Source: Phocaeicola dorei
Lineage (GTDB): Bacteria; Bacteroidota; Bacteroidia; Bacteroidales; Bacteroidaceae
Assembly: GCF_013009555.1 (NCBI RefSeq)
Contig: NZ_CP046176.1
Coordinates: forward strand, 1 to 64,000
Direction of reading: 5' to 3'
Length of the DNA: 64,000 nucleotides
Part shown: positions 1 through 7,543 of the stretch, piece by piece
Layout of the letters: every line of letters begins with the position of its first letter
How positions within the stretch are numbered: the first letter of the stretch is position 1
The notes under the pieces: generated by a model
Database searches by the model: none
Told to the model about the DNA's origin: nothing
What the model saw: the letters and a program-made list of their open reading frames with translations, nothing else
Position numbers and translations under genes: made by a program

Positions 1-34
1 AACCAGTGTTTTATTGTTAGTCTATTAAATTACT

Positions 35-50
35 TGTTTCACGTGAAACA
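35..50. other. parS-like centromere site
   Basis: The sequence TGTTTCACGTGAAACA is a perfect 16-bp palindrome and matches the widely conserved parS consensus bound by ParB (established). It lies 10 bp beyond the stop codon of mnmG (gidA), a gene often found near oriC and parAB. No parA, parB or oriC is visible in the window, so the role is inferred from the site alone. Confidence 0.8.
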
Positions 51-59
51 TACCTTGTT

Positions 60-1931
60 TCACCGCCCCAGCAGAACTAGTAGGACGTTGATGTCGCTAG
101 GAGAGATACCCGGTATGCGGCTGGCTTGGGCCAATGTTTCGGGATCTATCTTCATCAGTTTCTGCCGGGCTTCGGTAGAGAGCGAATTCAATGAGTTGTA
201 GTCGAACTTGCCTTTGATGCGGATGGCTTCCAAGCGATGTATCTTTTCTGCGATCATTCGCTCTCGGTCAATGTATCCCTGATATTTGATCAGTACTTCG
301 GCGGCTTCAATCACTTCTTCTTTACGGTCGGTAATTTGGTCCAGCATGGCTTTGAAAGCCGGAATGTGCCCGGCTATATTTTCGATGGTAATCTGCGGAC
401 GGTTCAGCAGGTCGATTAGTTTGCAGCCGTGTGTCAGACGGGCAGTACCCAAACTTTCCAAAGCATCATTGATTAATGCGGCTTTAATGGAGAAGGTCTT
501 GGCAAAGTCGATGATTTGGTTCACGGCTTCCCGTTTGCTGCAAAGATGTTCGTAACGGTCTTGTTTTACCAGACCTAGTTTGTAGGCACGTTCAGTGAGG
601 CGCATATCTGCATCGTCTTGTCGGAGCAGGATGCGGTATTCGGCACGGGAGGTGAACATACGATAAGGTTCGTCCACACCTTTTGTAACCAGATCGTCAA
701 TCAAGACACCGATGTAGGCCTCGTCCCGTCCCAGTGTGAACGGCTCGCCACCGTGGCAGTTGATGTGTGCGTTGATACCGGCAATGATTCCCTGTCCGCC
801 TGCTTCTTCGTAACCGGTGGTCCCGTTTACTTGTCCGGCAAGGAACAGGTTCTTTATTATTTTCGATTCCAACGTATGTTTCAGTTGGGTGGGGTCGAAG
901 TAATCGTATTCGATAGCGTATCCCGGACGATAAACTACCAAGTCCTTAAATGCGGGTACTTTCTTCAATGCCGCCAACTGTATGTCCATGGGCAGTGAAG
1001 AAGAGAACCCGTTCAGGTAAAGTTCTTGTGTGGTTTCTCCTTCGGGTTCCAGGAAAAGCTGATGTTGCGGCTTGTCGGGGAAGGTTACGATTTTGGTTTC
1101 TATGCTGGGACAATAACGCGGTCCGATGCTTTGGATTTGTCCGTTGAAAAGGGGAGAGTCGGGCAGACCTTTGCGCAGTACCTCGTGCACCTCTTCGTTG
1201 GTAAAGCAGGTCCAGCATTGCAGTTGTTTCAGCTTGCGCGGTTCGCTCATGAACGAAAAGCGGTGGAAGTCGTTTTCTCCGTCCTGTGTTTCCATCAGCT
1301 CATAGTGTACGCTGCGTCCGTCTATGCGGACAGGCGTACCGGTCTTCATACGTCCGGCAGTGATTCCGTGGTGGGTGATTGATTCGGTCAGATGGTAGGA
1401 AGCTGGTTCGGCCATGCGTCCTCCTGCCAGTTGTTTATGCCCGATGTGCATCAGTCCGTTCAGGAAGGTTCCTGCGGTGAGCACGATACATTTTGCATGG
1501 AAAGTCACTCCCCAGCAAGTCATGACTCCGGTCGCTTCACCGTTTTCCACGATTAGTTCTTCTACAGTATCTTGCCAAATGTGCAGATTGGGAGTGTTCT
1601 CCAGAATCTCGCGCCATGCCCAGATAAACTTGCCGCGGTCACACTGGGCACGGGGGCTCCACATAGCGGGACCTTTGGAACGGTTGAGCATACGGAACTG
1701 TATGGCTGTACGGTCTGTAACCAGTCCCATATAGCCACCTAATGCGTCTATCTCTCTTACGATTTGTCCCTTGGCAATTCCACCTACGGCAGGGTTACAA
1801 CTCATTTGCCCGATTTTGTTCATATCCATGGTAATCAGGCAGGTCTTCGAACCCATGTTGGCTGCGGCCGCAGCTGCCTCACAGCCTGCGTGTCCGGCGC
1901 CTATTACAATAACGTCGTACTTAAAATCCAT
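60..1931 (-). CDS. mnmG: tRNA uridine-5-carboxymethylaminomethyl modification enzyme MnmG (GidA)
   Basis: This FAD-dependent enzyme works with MnmE to install cmnm5U at the wobble position of certain tRNAs in the cytoplasm. The protein of 623 aa (usual length about 620-630) opens with the Rossmann FAD motif GAGHAGCEAA. It also carries the family segments PRAQCDRG, RPGYAIEYDYF and AGQVNGTTGYEEAGGQG, and a helical C-terminal domain ending in a PGISPSD stretch. The ATG at 1931 (MDFKYDV) is chosen over a 39-residue upstream extension, because the Rossmann strand starts right after it and a TAnnTTTG promoter box sits between 1931 and 2048. A parS-like site lies just past the stop. The gene is complete with no oddities. 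Confidence 0.97.
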   Translation of the reverse strand: MDFKYDVIVIGAGHAGCEAAAAAANMGSKTCLITMDMNKIGQMSCNPAVGGIAKGQIVREIDALGGYMGLVTDRTAIQFRMLNRSKGPAMWSPRAQCDRGKFIWAWREILENTPNLHIWQDTVEELIVENGEATGVMTCWGVTFHAKCIVLTAGTFLNGLMHIGHKQLAGGRMAEPASYHLTESITHHGITAGRMKTGTPVRIDGRSVHYELMETQDGENDFHRFSFMSEPRKLKQLQCWTCFTNEEVHEVLRKGLPDSPLFNGQIQSIGPRYCPSIETKIVTFPDKPQHQLFLEPEGETTQELYLNGFSSSLPMDIQLAALKKVPAFKDLVVYRPGYAIEYDYFDPTQLKHTLESKIIKNLFLAGQVNGTTGYEEAGGQGIIAGINAHINCHGGEPFTLGRDEAYIGVLIDDLVTKGVDEPYRMFTSRAEYRILLRQDDADMRLTERAYKLGLVKQDRYEHLCSKREAVNQIIDFAKTFSIKAALINDALESLGTARLTHGCKLIDLLNRPQITIENIAGHIPAFKAMLDQITDRKEEVIEAAEVLIKYQGYIDRERMIAEKIHRLEAIRIKGKFDYNSLNSLSTEARQKLMKIDPETLAQASRIPGISPSDINVLLVLLGR

Positions 1932-1955
1932 TGATTTATTTCTTTTTACCGATTG

Positions 1956-1963
1956 CAAAATTA
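1956..1963 (-). promoter_or_regulatory. -7 promoter box for mnmG
   Basis: On the minus strand this reads TAATTTTG, matching the Bacteroidota -7 consensus TAnnTTTG. It sits 25 bp upstream of the chosen mnmG start, which supports that start. No clear -33 TTTG was identified. Confidence 0.45.
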
Positions 1964-2077
1964 CGAATTTTACTCTGTAAAGCGGTGATAATACGGCTAA
2001 AAAGAATGTGTGGCGACAGAAATCTGCTTCTGCCGCCACATCATACAAACACTATTTCTAAAGTAAACTATTTCCTG

Positions 2078-3778
2078 TTATTTCTTGTCCGGAGCAGGAG
2101 GGGTGTCGGACGGGCGTTTCTTTCCGTCCTTGTCTACCGGTTTAAACTCCTCTTTCTCCGGTTCATTCTGTGCGTTTTCTTTCGAGGAAGGATTGACAAT
2201 GTTCTGATAGGTATCATGAATGGGAAGTTTGTCTAGGATACCCAGTGCAGGAGCTACTTTGCTGACGACGTTCTGCAAGAAATTAGATGTCGTGCCGTTG
2301 CCGCCGTCAAAAACAGTAATATTCCCCAGTTGAATATGTTCAAATGCCTTAACCTGTTCCGAAGCGATTTCCTTCCATTGGTCAACCATCTTGTATTGGA
2401 TGGCGATTTCGGGATTGCGTTCGGCAGCTTTCACCATGGCCTCGAAGCCTTCTGCTTCGGCCAGCAAGGACTTCTTCTTACCTTCCGCTTCTGCCTCCAG
2501 CTTCATCTGGATGGCCTTGGCTTCCGCCTGTGCTTTTGCCAGGATAGCTTCCGCTTCTGCATTTGCCTTACGTTTTATTTGCTCAGCCAATGCGTCCGCA
2601 TCCAAGATAGCTTGCTGTTTGGCTATTTCGGCAGGAACAATCTTATCCGCTTTTAAAGCCTGTTCTACTTTGCGGGCTTTCGCTTCTTCTATCTCACGCT
2701 GTGCGTTTTCCTGTGCAGTGAGGACAGCAGCTTGCGTTCTGGCCTGTGCTTCACCGGCTTTTCTAGAGGCTTCCGCCTTGGTAACTTCCAGTTCCGCATT
2801 ACTTTCGGCAACCTCTTTGGCAGCGTTATTTTGCCCGATGGCCGATTTCTTTTGTGCTTCCGCCTGCTTTATCTCCATATCGGACTGGAGCTCTGCAGTA
2901 CGACTCTCCTGTTCGGTACGCGCCTGTTCCTTGTTTACTTCCATAGAGGCGCTGGCTTTGGCGATACGTGATTCTTTTTCGGCGTTTTCTTCCGCTACTT
3001 TCGATTCACGTTCCTTGTCGGCTATGGCTACTTTAATCTCCTCGTCACGTTGCGTATCGGCCAGTTGAGTGTTCTTGTCGCGGTTGGTTTCTGCTACTTT
3101 GGTGGCGCGCTCTTTTTGCTGTTCTGCAATCTTGATGGCCCCCAGTTTCTGCTGTTCTTCAATGTTGGCTAAGGCTTCATTCTTGGCTTTCGCTTCGGCT
3201 TCTTTTCCCAGATTGACGATATAGTCGGCTTCATCACGGATGTCGCTGATGTTGATGTTCATCAGGTAAAGGCCGAATTTCTTCAATTCGGAATCGATGT
3301 TTTTGCGGCAGTTCTCAAGGAATGTATCACGGTCGCTGTTCAGTTGTTCGATAGTCATATCGGCGATGACCAAACGCATTTGTCCGTAAACAACGTCTTT
3401 AATCAGTTCCTGTTGTGCCTCGATGTTCAGTCCCAGCAAGCGTTCGGCCGCATTCTGCATGACTTCGGGCTCTGTGCTTACGGCCACAGTGATGGTAGTG
3501 GGCACATCTACGCGGATGTTTTGTTTGGAGATGGCGCCGGTCAGTTTGCAGTCAATCTGCATGGGTTTCATGTTCAGGAAAGAGTATCCCTGAATGATGG
3601 GCCATACAAAAGCGGCTCCTCCGTGATACAGTTTAGCCGATTTCTTATCGCCGGTCTTACCATATACTACCAATACCTCGTCGCTCTTGCACTTGCGGTA
3701 ACGACTTAAAATCCCGACGATGGTCAGGACGATGACAGCTACCAGAATAGCTGCATAAATGAGAATCTGCTCATCCAT
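2078..3778 (-). CDS. Flotillin-family SPFH membrane protein
   Basis: The protein has 566 aa. An N-terminal membrane segment (about residues 4-26) is followed by an SPFH/band-7 domain (about 30-200). Next comes a long coiled coil rich in Ala, Glu and Lys (about 200-460, with many EAxAKA-type repeats), the usual flotillin C-terminal region, and a Pro/Lys/Glu-rich disordered tail. Flotillins form large oligomers that organise membrane microdomains (family knowledge). The gene immediately upstream encodes an NfeD-like protein, and NfeD plus flotillin is the classic pairing (as in yuaF-floT), so the two probably act as a complex. The distance to the upstream stop is 25 bp, which suggests one transcript. 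The cargo or process served here is unknown. Confidence 0.9.
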   Translation of the reverse strand: MDEQILIYAAILVAVIVLTIVGILSRYRKCKSDEVLVVYGKTGDKKSAKLYHGGAAFVWPIIQGYSFLNMKPMQIDCKLTGAISKQNIRVDVPTTITVAVSTEPEVMQNAAERLLGLNIEAQQELIKDVVYGQMRLVIADMTIEQLNSDRDTFLENCRKNIDSELKKFGLYLMNINISDIRDEADYIVNLGKEAEAKAKNEALANIEEQQKLGAIKIAEQQKERATKVAETNRDKNTQLADTQRDEEIKVAIADKERESKVAEENAEKESRIAKASASMEVNKEQARTEQESRTAELQSDMEIKQAEAQKKSAIGQNNAAKEVAESNAELEVTKAEASRKAGEAQARTQAAVLTAQENAQREIEEAKARKVEQALKADKIVPAEIAKQQAILDADALAEQIKRKANAEAEAILAKAQAEAKAIQMKLEAEAEGKKKSLLAEAEGFEAMVKAAERNPEIAIQYKMVDQWKEIASEQVKAFEHIQLGNITVFDGGNGTTSNFLQNVVSKVAPALGILDKLPIHDTYQNIVNPSSKENAQNEPEKEEFKPVDKDGKKRPSDTPPAPDKK

Positions 3779-3803
3779 AAATGATTGCGTTTTTAGGGTT
3801 TAT

Positions 3804-4337
3804 TTAATCAATATAATAGATTCCTTCCTTGTAATCCTTCAGTGTGAGGATATCGCCTTCCTGATAGCTTTTACCCTGTATGCTCCGCACGGTAAGTTCT
3901 CTTTGTGCACCATTGATGGCGATATAGACCACGTATTCTGTTCCTGCCTGTCCTTGTTCCTGACAGCGGGTATATATTTCGCATTTCCTGCCTATTAATT
4001 CTTCTCCCTGTTCGGGCTTATTTTCTTGTTTCAGCTTATAGCAGAGCTTATAAATCCAAGCTAGGACGAAAACAAAAAAGCTGCCGCTTATCACGGCGCC
4101 CAGATAATGCAAGACAATGTAGGGAGGCTGGCATAAATACATGAACCAACCGAAACCCATGCAGAAATGAATCAGCCCTTTGAAGGAGAGCACGCTGCTC
4201 ATGTCTATATCGGCGTTGCCGTCGGCATTGACGTCTATGTCGGTGTCCATATTGCCGAAAAAGATGGATAAGATGAATTGCAGAAGAAAGATTCCCGTAC
4301 TTACTAATGCAGCGAAAAAATATACGTTAGCTTCCAT
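3804..4337 (-). CDS. NfeD-like membrane protein, partner of flotillin
   Basis: This protein of 177 aa begins MEANVYFF. Membrane segments are visible at about residues 5-25 and 75-100, separated by an Asp-rich stretch (MDTDIDVNADGNADIDM). The C-terminal 70 residues (GEELIGRKCEIYTRC onward) look like the OB-fold domain of NfeD-type proteins. The ATG at 4337 is preferred over the one 12 codons upstream, because the hydrophobic N-terminus starts here. It lies directly in front of the flotillin gene on the same strand, the expected arrangement for this family. Assignment rests on size, topology and context rather than on a strong motif. Confidence 0.7.
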   Translation of the reverse strand: MEANVYFFAALVSTGIFLLQFILSIFFGNMDTDIDVNADGNADIDMSSVLSFKGLIHFCMGFGWFMYLCQPPYIVLHYLGAVISGSFFVFVLAWIYKLCYKLKQENKPEQGEELIGRKCEIYTRCQEQGQAGTEYVVYIAINGAQRELTVRSIQGKSYQEGDILTLKDYKEGIYYID

Positions 4338-4500
4338 TTGAGTGATATATTTTGTGTTTATCTGTTTTTTCAATTCACAAAATAAAGCAATTAATCCGGA
4401 AAAGCAAGAAGATAAGGGAATAAATGTAGCTGCATGTATAGCTTTCGACGTTTTTATCCGTCCGGCGGAAAGTTTTCCCTAACTATTGGCATGTCTTTGA

Positions 4501-4545
4501 AAAGTTACGGGCAATCATTCGTGCGCACTATGCCCGTAACTTTTA
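4501..4545 (-). terminator. Terminator downstream of ybeY
   Basis: A perfect 14-bp inverted repeat (arms 4501-4514 and 4532-4545, loop 17 nt) contains a GC-rich ACGGGC core. On the minus strand it is followed by a run of T, which fits intrinsic termination of ybeY. It lies 27 bp past the ybeY stop in the 234-bp gap before the NfeD-like gene; nothing else was recognised in that gap. Confidence 0.75.
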
Positions 4546-4571
4546 TAGGTTGTTCTACCTTGTATGTCCTG

Positions 4572-4988
4572 TTATAGGGAAACCAATGCCAGCGCCTTGT
4601 TCTCGGCAGCTTCCATAATCTCCCGTTCACCGGGCCCTTTGTCGTTGATGCCGCACAAGTGCAGGATACCATGAATAATCACCCGGTGAAGCTCGCGGTC
4701 GTAGGGTTGCTCAAACTGTTCCGCATTGGTGCGGACAGTATCCAGACTGATGAATAAATCACCGGAAATGCGATTACCTTCGCAATAGTCGAAAGTGATG
4801 ATATCCGTGTAATAATCATGTTGCAGATACTGCTGGTTTACTTCCAGTATTTTATCGTCCGAGCAGAAGATATAAGCGATTTCTCCCACTCTTTTTCCAT
4901 AGCAGGCGGCTACCTCTTTAATCCATTCGGTGGTTTCTTTCTTTTTGATATCGGGCATCTTTACCCCATCGGTTTGATAACTTATCAT
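4572..4988 (-). CDS. ybeY: Endoribonuclease YbeY
   Basis: YbeY is a zinc-dependent RNase involved in 16S rRNA maturation and ribosome quality control. The protein has 138 aa, the usual length. The metal-binding segment near the C-terminus reads HGILHLCGIND: the first two His ligands are present, while the position of the third His in the common HGxLHLxGxDH motif holds Asp. I believe this is common in Bacteroidetes, from memory rather than by search. The start MISYQTDG was kept because a TATCTTTG promoter box lies 26 bp upstream. The gene is transcribed away from the efflux operon at 5159. Confidence 0.93.
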   Translation of the reverse strand: MISYQTDGVKMPDIKKKETTEWIKEVAACYGKRVGEIAYIFCSDDKILEVNQQYLQHDYYTDIITFDYCEGNRISGDLFISLDTVRTNAEQFEQPYDRELHRVIIHGILHLCGINDKGPGEREIMEAAENKALALVSL

Positions 4989-5013
4989 AGAATAACAAAT
5001 TAGAAATGACAGG

Positions 5014-5021
5014 CAAAGATA
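5014..5021 (-). promoter_or_regulatory. -7 promoter box for ybeY
   Basis: The minus strand reads TATCTTTG, an exact TAnnTTTG match 26 bp upstream of the ybeY start. Confidence 0.5.
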
Positions 5022-5130
5022 GGTAAAGTATCTTGTTAGCGGTTCACTTTCGGGATATTTTCTAATAACTTTCTAATCTGGTCTGAGTTGATTATAATCG
5101 GTTTCACTTCTCATCGGGAAAAGGGCGTTG

Positions 5131-5138
5131 TACTTTTG
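5131..5138 (+). promoter_or_regulatory. -7 promoter box for the metal-efflux operon
   Basis: TACTTTTG matches TAnnTTTG and sits 20 bp before the first gene of the efflux operon. The neighbouring response regulator would be the obvious controller, but I saw no clear operator repeat here. Confidence 0.5.
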
Positions 5139-5158
5139 TCACCCAAAAACAGAAAACA

Positions 5159-6412
5159 ATGAAACAACGTGCTATTCTTTTCTTTTTTATAGGCATAATG
5201 ACAGGAATACTGCAGGCACAGACCTTGACTCTGAAAGATGCCGGACAGCTTTTTCTGAAGCAGAACCTGTCTCTTATTGCAGCCCGGTATGATATGGACA
5301 TTGCTCAGGCACAGGTATTGCAGGCCAGACTTTTTGAGAATCCCGTTATCTCGTTAGAGCAAAATGTGTACAATAGGCTGAATGGAAAATACTTTGACAT
5401 GGGAAAGGACGGGGAGTCAGGAGTGGAGATAGAGCAGGTTATCAGTATTGCCGGGCAGCGTAGTAACCGTATCCGTCTGGAAAAAGTGAACAAGGAAATG
5501 GCCGGATATCAGTTTCAGGAAATCATGCGCACCTTGCATAGTGAGCTGAACGAACGATTTGTCGAGACTTATTTTCTGACTAGAAATATGGCTGTTTATG
5601 AAAAAGAAATAACTTCGTTGGAGCGCCTTCTGGCTGAGATGAAACTTCAACAACAGAAAGGAAACATTTCACTGATGGAAGCCTCGCGTCTGGAGGCCAT
5701 GTTGCTTTCATTGAAGAAGGAAAGGAATGAGCAGGAGAATCAGCTGGTTGCCGCCCGGGGAGAATTGAACCTTCTTCTGAGCCTTCCTGCTGATGCGCGT
5801 CCTGAACTGCTACTGGATGAAAGTATGTTGAAACAGCTGGACTTGTCACAACTCTCTTATGCGGACTTGATGGCACGTATGACTGGACGTCCCGATTTAA
5901 AACTGGCCCGTACCTATATCCGTGCTTCGCAGGCGAACCTTAAACTTCAGAAGTCGCTGGCTTTTCCCGAAGTATCCTTTAAAGGGACTTATGACCGTGC
6001 CGGTAATTTTATCAATAATTACTTTGCTGTGGGGATCAGTTTCTCTGTTCCTATATTTAACCGTAATCAGGGTAATATAAAGTCGGCCCGCATCGAAATC
6101 ATGAAAGCGGATAAGGAAAAGGAGTATGCCATGGGAAAAGCGGAGATGGAGCTTTTTACCGCTTATTCGCAGCTGGAGAAGGCGATGAATCTTTATCAGT
6201 CGGTGGATAGTGATTTGGAGCAGAACTTTGAGAAACTGATAGCGGGAGTGAATGAAACGTTCCGGAAACGTAGTATCAGTCTGTTGGAATTTATAGACTA
6301 TTATGAGAGTTATAAAGAAACTTGTATACAGTTATATGACACACGTAAGGACTTGCTTCTGGCTATGGAGAATTTGAACCGAGTTATCGGACAAAATGTA
6401 TTTAATTATTAA
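5159..6412 (+). CDS. TolC-family outer-membrane factor of a heavy-metal efflux system
   Basis: The protein has 417 aa with a cleavable signal peptide (MKQRAILFFFIGIMTGILQAQ). It contains two copies of the helical OEP repeat typical of CzcC/CusC-type channels; heptad-rich helices are visible at about residues 45-80, 110-180 and 290-360. Such trimers form the outer-membrane exit duct of a tripartite pump. The next two genes encode the adaptor and an HME-RND pump, separated by 24 and 9 bp, so this is the first gene of one operon. Metal specificity cannot be read from this subunit. Confidence 0.9.
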   Translation: MKQRAILFFFIGIMTGILQAQTLTLKDAGQLFLKQNLSLIAARYDMDIAQAQVLQARLFENPVISLEQNVYNRLNGKYFDMGKDGESGVEIEQVISIAGQRSNRIRLEKVNKEMAGYQFQEIMRTLHSELNERFVETYFLTRNMAVYEKEITSLERLLAEMKLQQQKGNISLMEASRLEAMLLSLKKERNEQENQLVAARGELNLLLSLPADARPELLLDESMLKQLDLSQLSYADLMARMTGRPDLKLARTYIRASQANLKLQKSLAFPEVSFKGTYDRAGNFINNYFAVGISFSVPIFNRNQGNIKSARIEIMKADKEKEYAMGKAEMELFTAYSQLEKAMNLYQSVDSDLEQNFEKLIAGVNETFRKRSISLLEFIDYYESYKETCIQLYDTRKDLLLAMENLNRVIGQNVFNY

Positions 6413-6436
6413 TAACTTATCAATCAGAGAACAACA

Positions 6437-7534
6437 ATGAATCAGAATATCTTTTTACTGGGCTTATTTTTTCCTCTTCTTTGTAACTGTTCGGCACCGG
6501 CTGAACAAACAGACACGACCAATGGGGGGATCTTCCTGACAGACAGTTTGAAACAAGTAGTGGCCATTGATACTGTAAGTATACAGGAGGTCACGATGGA
6601 ACTTACCCTGAACGGTCGTGTTACTTTCAACCAAGAACAGGTGGCACGGGTGTATCCCATATTCGGGGGGACGGTGACGGAAGTCCATGCGGAAACGGGA
6701 GATTATGTGCAGAAAGGTGAGGTTCTGGCCGTAATCCGTAGCGGGGAAGTGGCCGACTATGAGAAACAGCAGAAAGATGCTGCCCAACAAGTGCTTACCG
6801 CCCGGCGTGCCATGGATGCGACTCAGGACATGTATGTTTCGGGCATAGCTTCGGAGCGCGATATGCTCCAGGCAAAGCAAGAACTGGCCGCAGCCGAGGC
6901 GGAGGATAAAAGGGTGAAGGAAGTTTTCTCCATTTATCATCTGTTGGGTAATTCCTTTTATCAAGTGAAGTCTCCGGTAGCGGGATTTATTGTCAATAAA
7001 AACATCAGCAAAGATATGCAGATACGTTCAGACCAGAGTGAGGAATTATTTACTGTATCGGGGTTGGAGAATGTCTGGGTGATGGCCGATGTCTATGAAA
7101 GTGATATCAGCAAAGTATGTGCAGGAGACAGGGTGGAGATTACTACACTGGCTTATCGGAACAGGAGTTTCGGAGGCACTATAGACAAAGTGTATCAGGT
7201 GCTGAATGACGAGAGTAAAACGATGAGCGTGCGCATAAAATTGCAAAATAAGGATTATCTGCTGAAGCCGGGTATGTTTACCAATGTAAAGGTGACTTGC
7301 AAGGCATCCGAGGAACGGATGGCACGGATAGACCCTCATTCGCTGGTTTTTGAGAATGGGAAGAATTATGTGGTAGCGGTAGACGGCGACGGCAGTCTTC
7401 AGGTGAAAGAGGTGGAGATTTACAAGCGGTCGGATAAGGAATGCTATCTCCGTTCCGGTGTTACCGGAGGCGATAAGATTCTTAACAAAAATGTTCTGTT
7501 GGTTTATAATGCTTTGAATGACGATTCTAAATAG
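6437..7534 (+). CDS. RND efflux periplasmic adaptor, CzcB/CusB type
   Basis: The protein has 365 aa. An N-terminal hydrophobic segment ends LLCNCSAP, a probable though atypical lipoprotein signal with Cys18 as the candidate lipidated residue. A biotinyl/lipoyl-like half (ETGDYVQKGEVLAVI) comes next, then a helical hairpin (about residues 100-155), the returning lipoyl half (VKSPVAGFIVNK) and a beta-barrel domain with PGMFTNVKV. This is the standard membrane-fusion-protein order. It links the RND pump to the outer-membrane channel and may also pass metal to the pump. No Met- or His-rich metal-binding extension is visible, so I cannot say Cu/Ag versus Co/Zn/Cd. Confidence 0.92.
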   Translation: MNQNIFLLGLFFPLLCNCSAPAEQTDTTNGGIFLTDSLKQVVAIDTVSIQEVTMELTLNGRVTFNQEQVARVYPIFGGTVTEVHAETGDYVQKGEVLAVIRSGEVADYEKQQKDAAQQVLTARRAMDATQDMYVSGIASERDMLQAKQELAAAEAEDKRVKEVFSIYHLLGNSFYQVKSPVAGFIVNKNISKDMQIRSDQSEELFTVSGLENVWVMADVYESDISKVCAGDRVEITTLAYRNRSFGGTIDKVYQVLNDESKTMSVRIKLQNKDYLLKPGMFTNVKVTCKASEERMARIDPHSLVFENGKNYVVAVDGDGSLQVKEVEIYKRSDKECYLRSGVTGGDKILNKNVLLVYNALNDDSK

Positions 7535-7543
7535 AAGGAAAGT

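Noticed and set aside
56..63. Second half-site TGTTTCAC next to the parS-like palindrome
   Set aside because: Only half of the palindrome is present and it overlaps the mnmG stop; chance is enough to explain it.
2391..3068. 225-codon plus-strand frame
   Set aside because: It is antisense to the flotillin coiled coil, and its Ala/Ser-rich product mirrors the repeated codons on the other strand.
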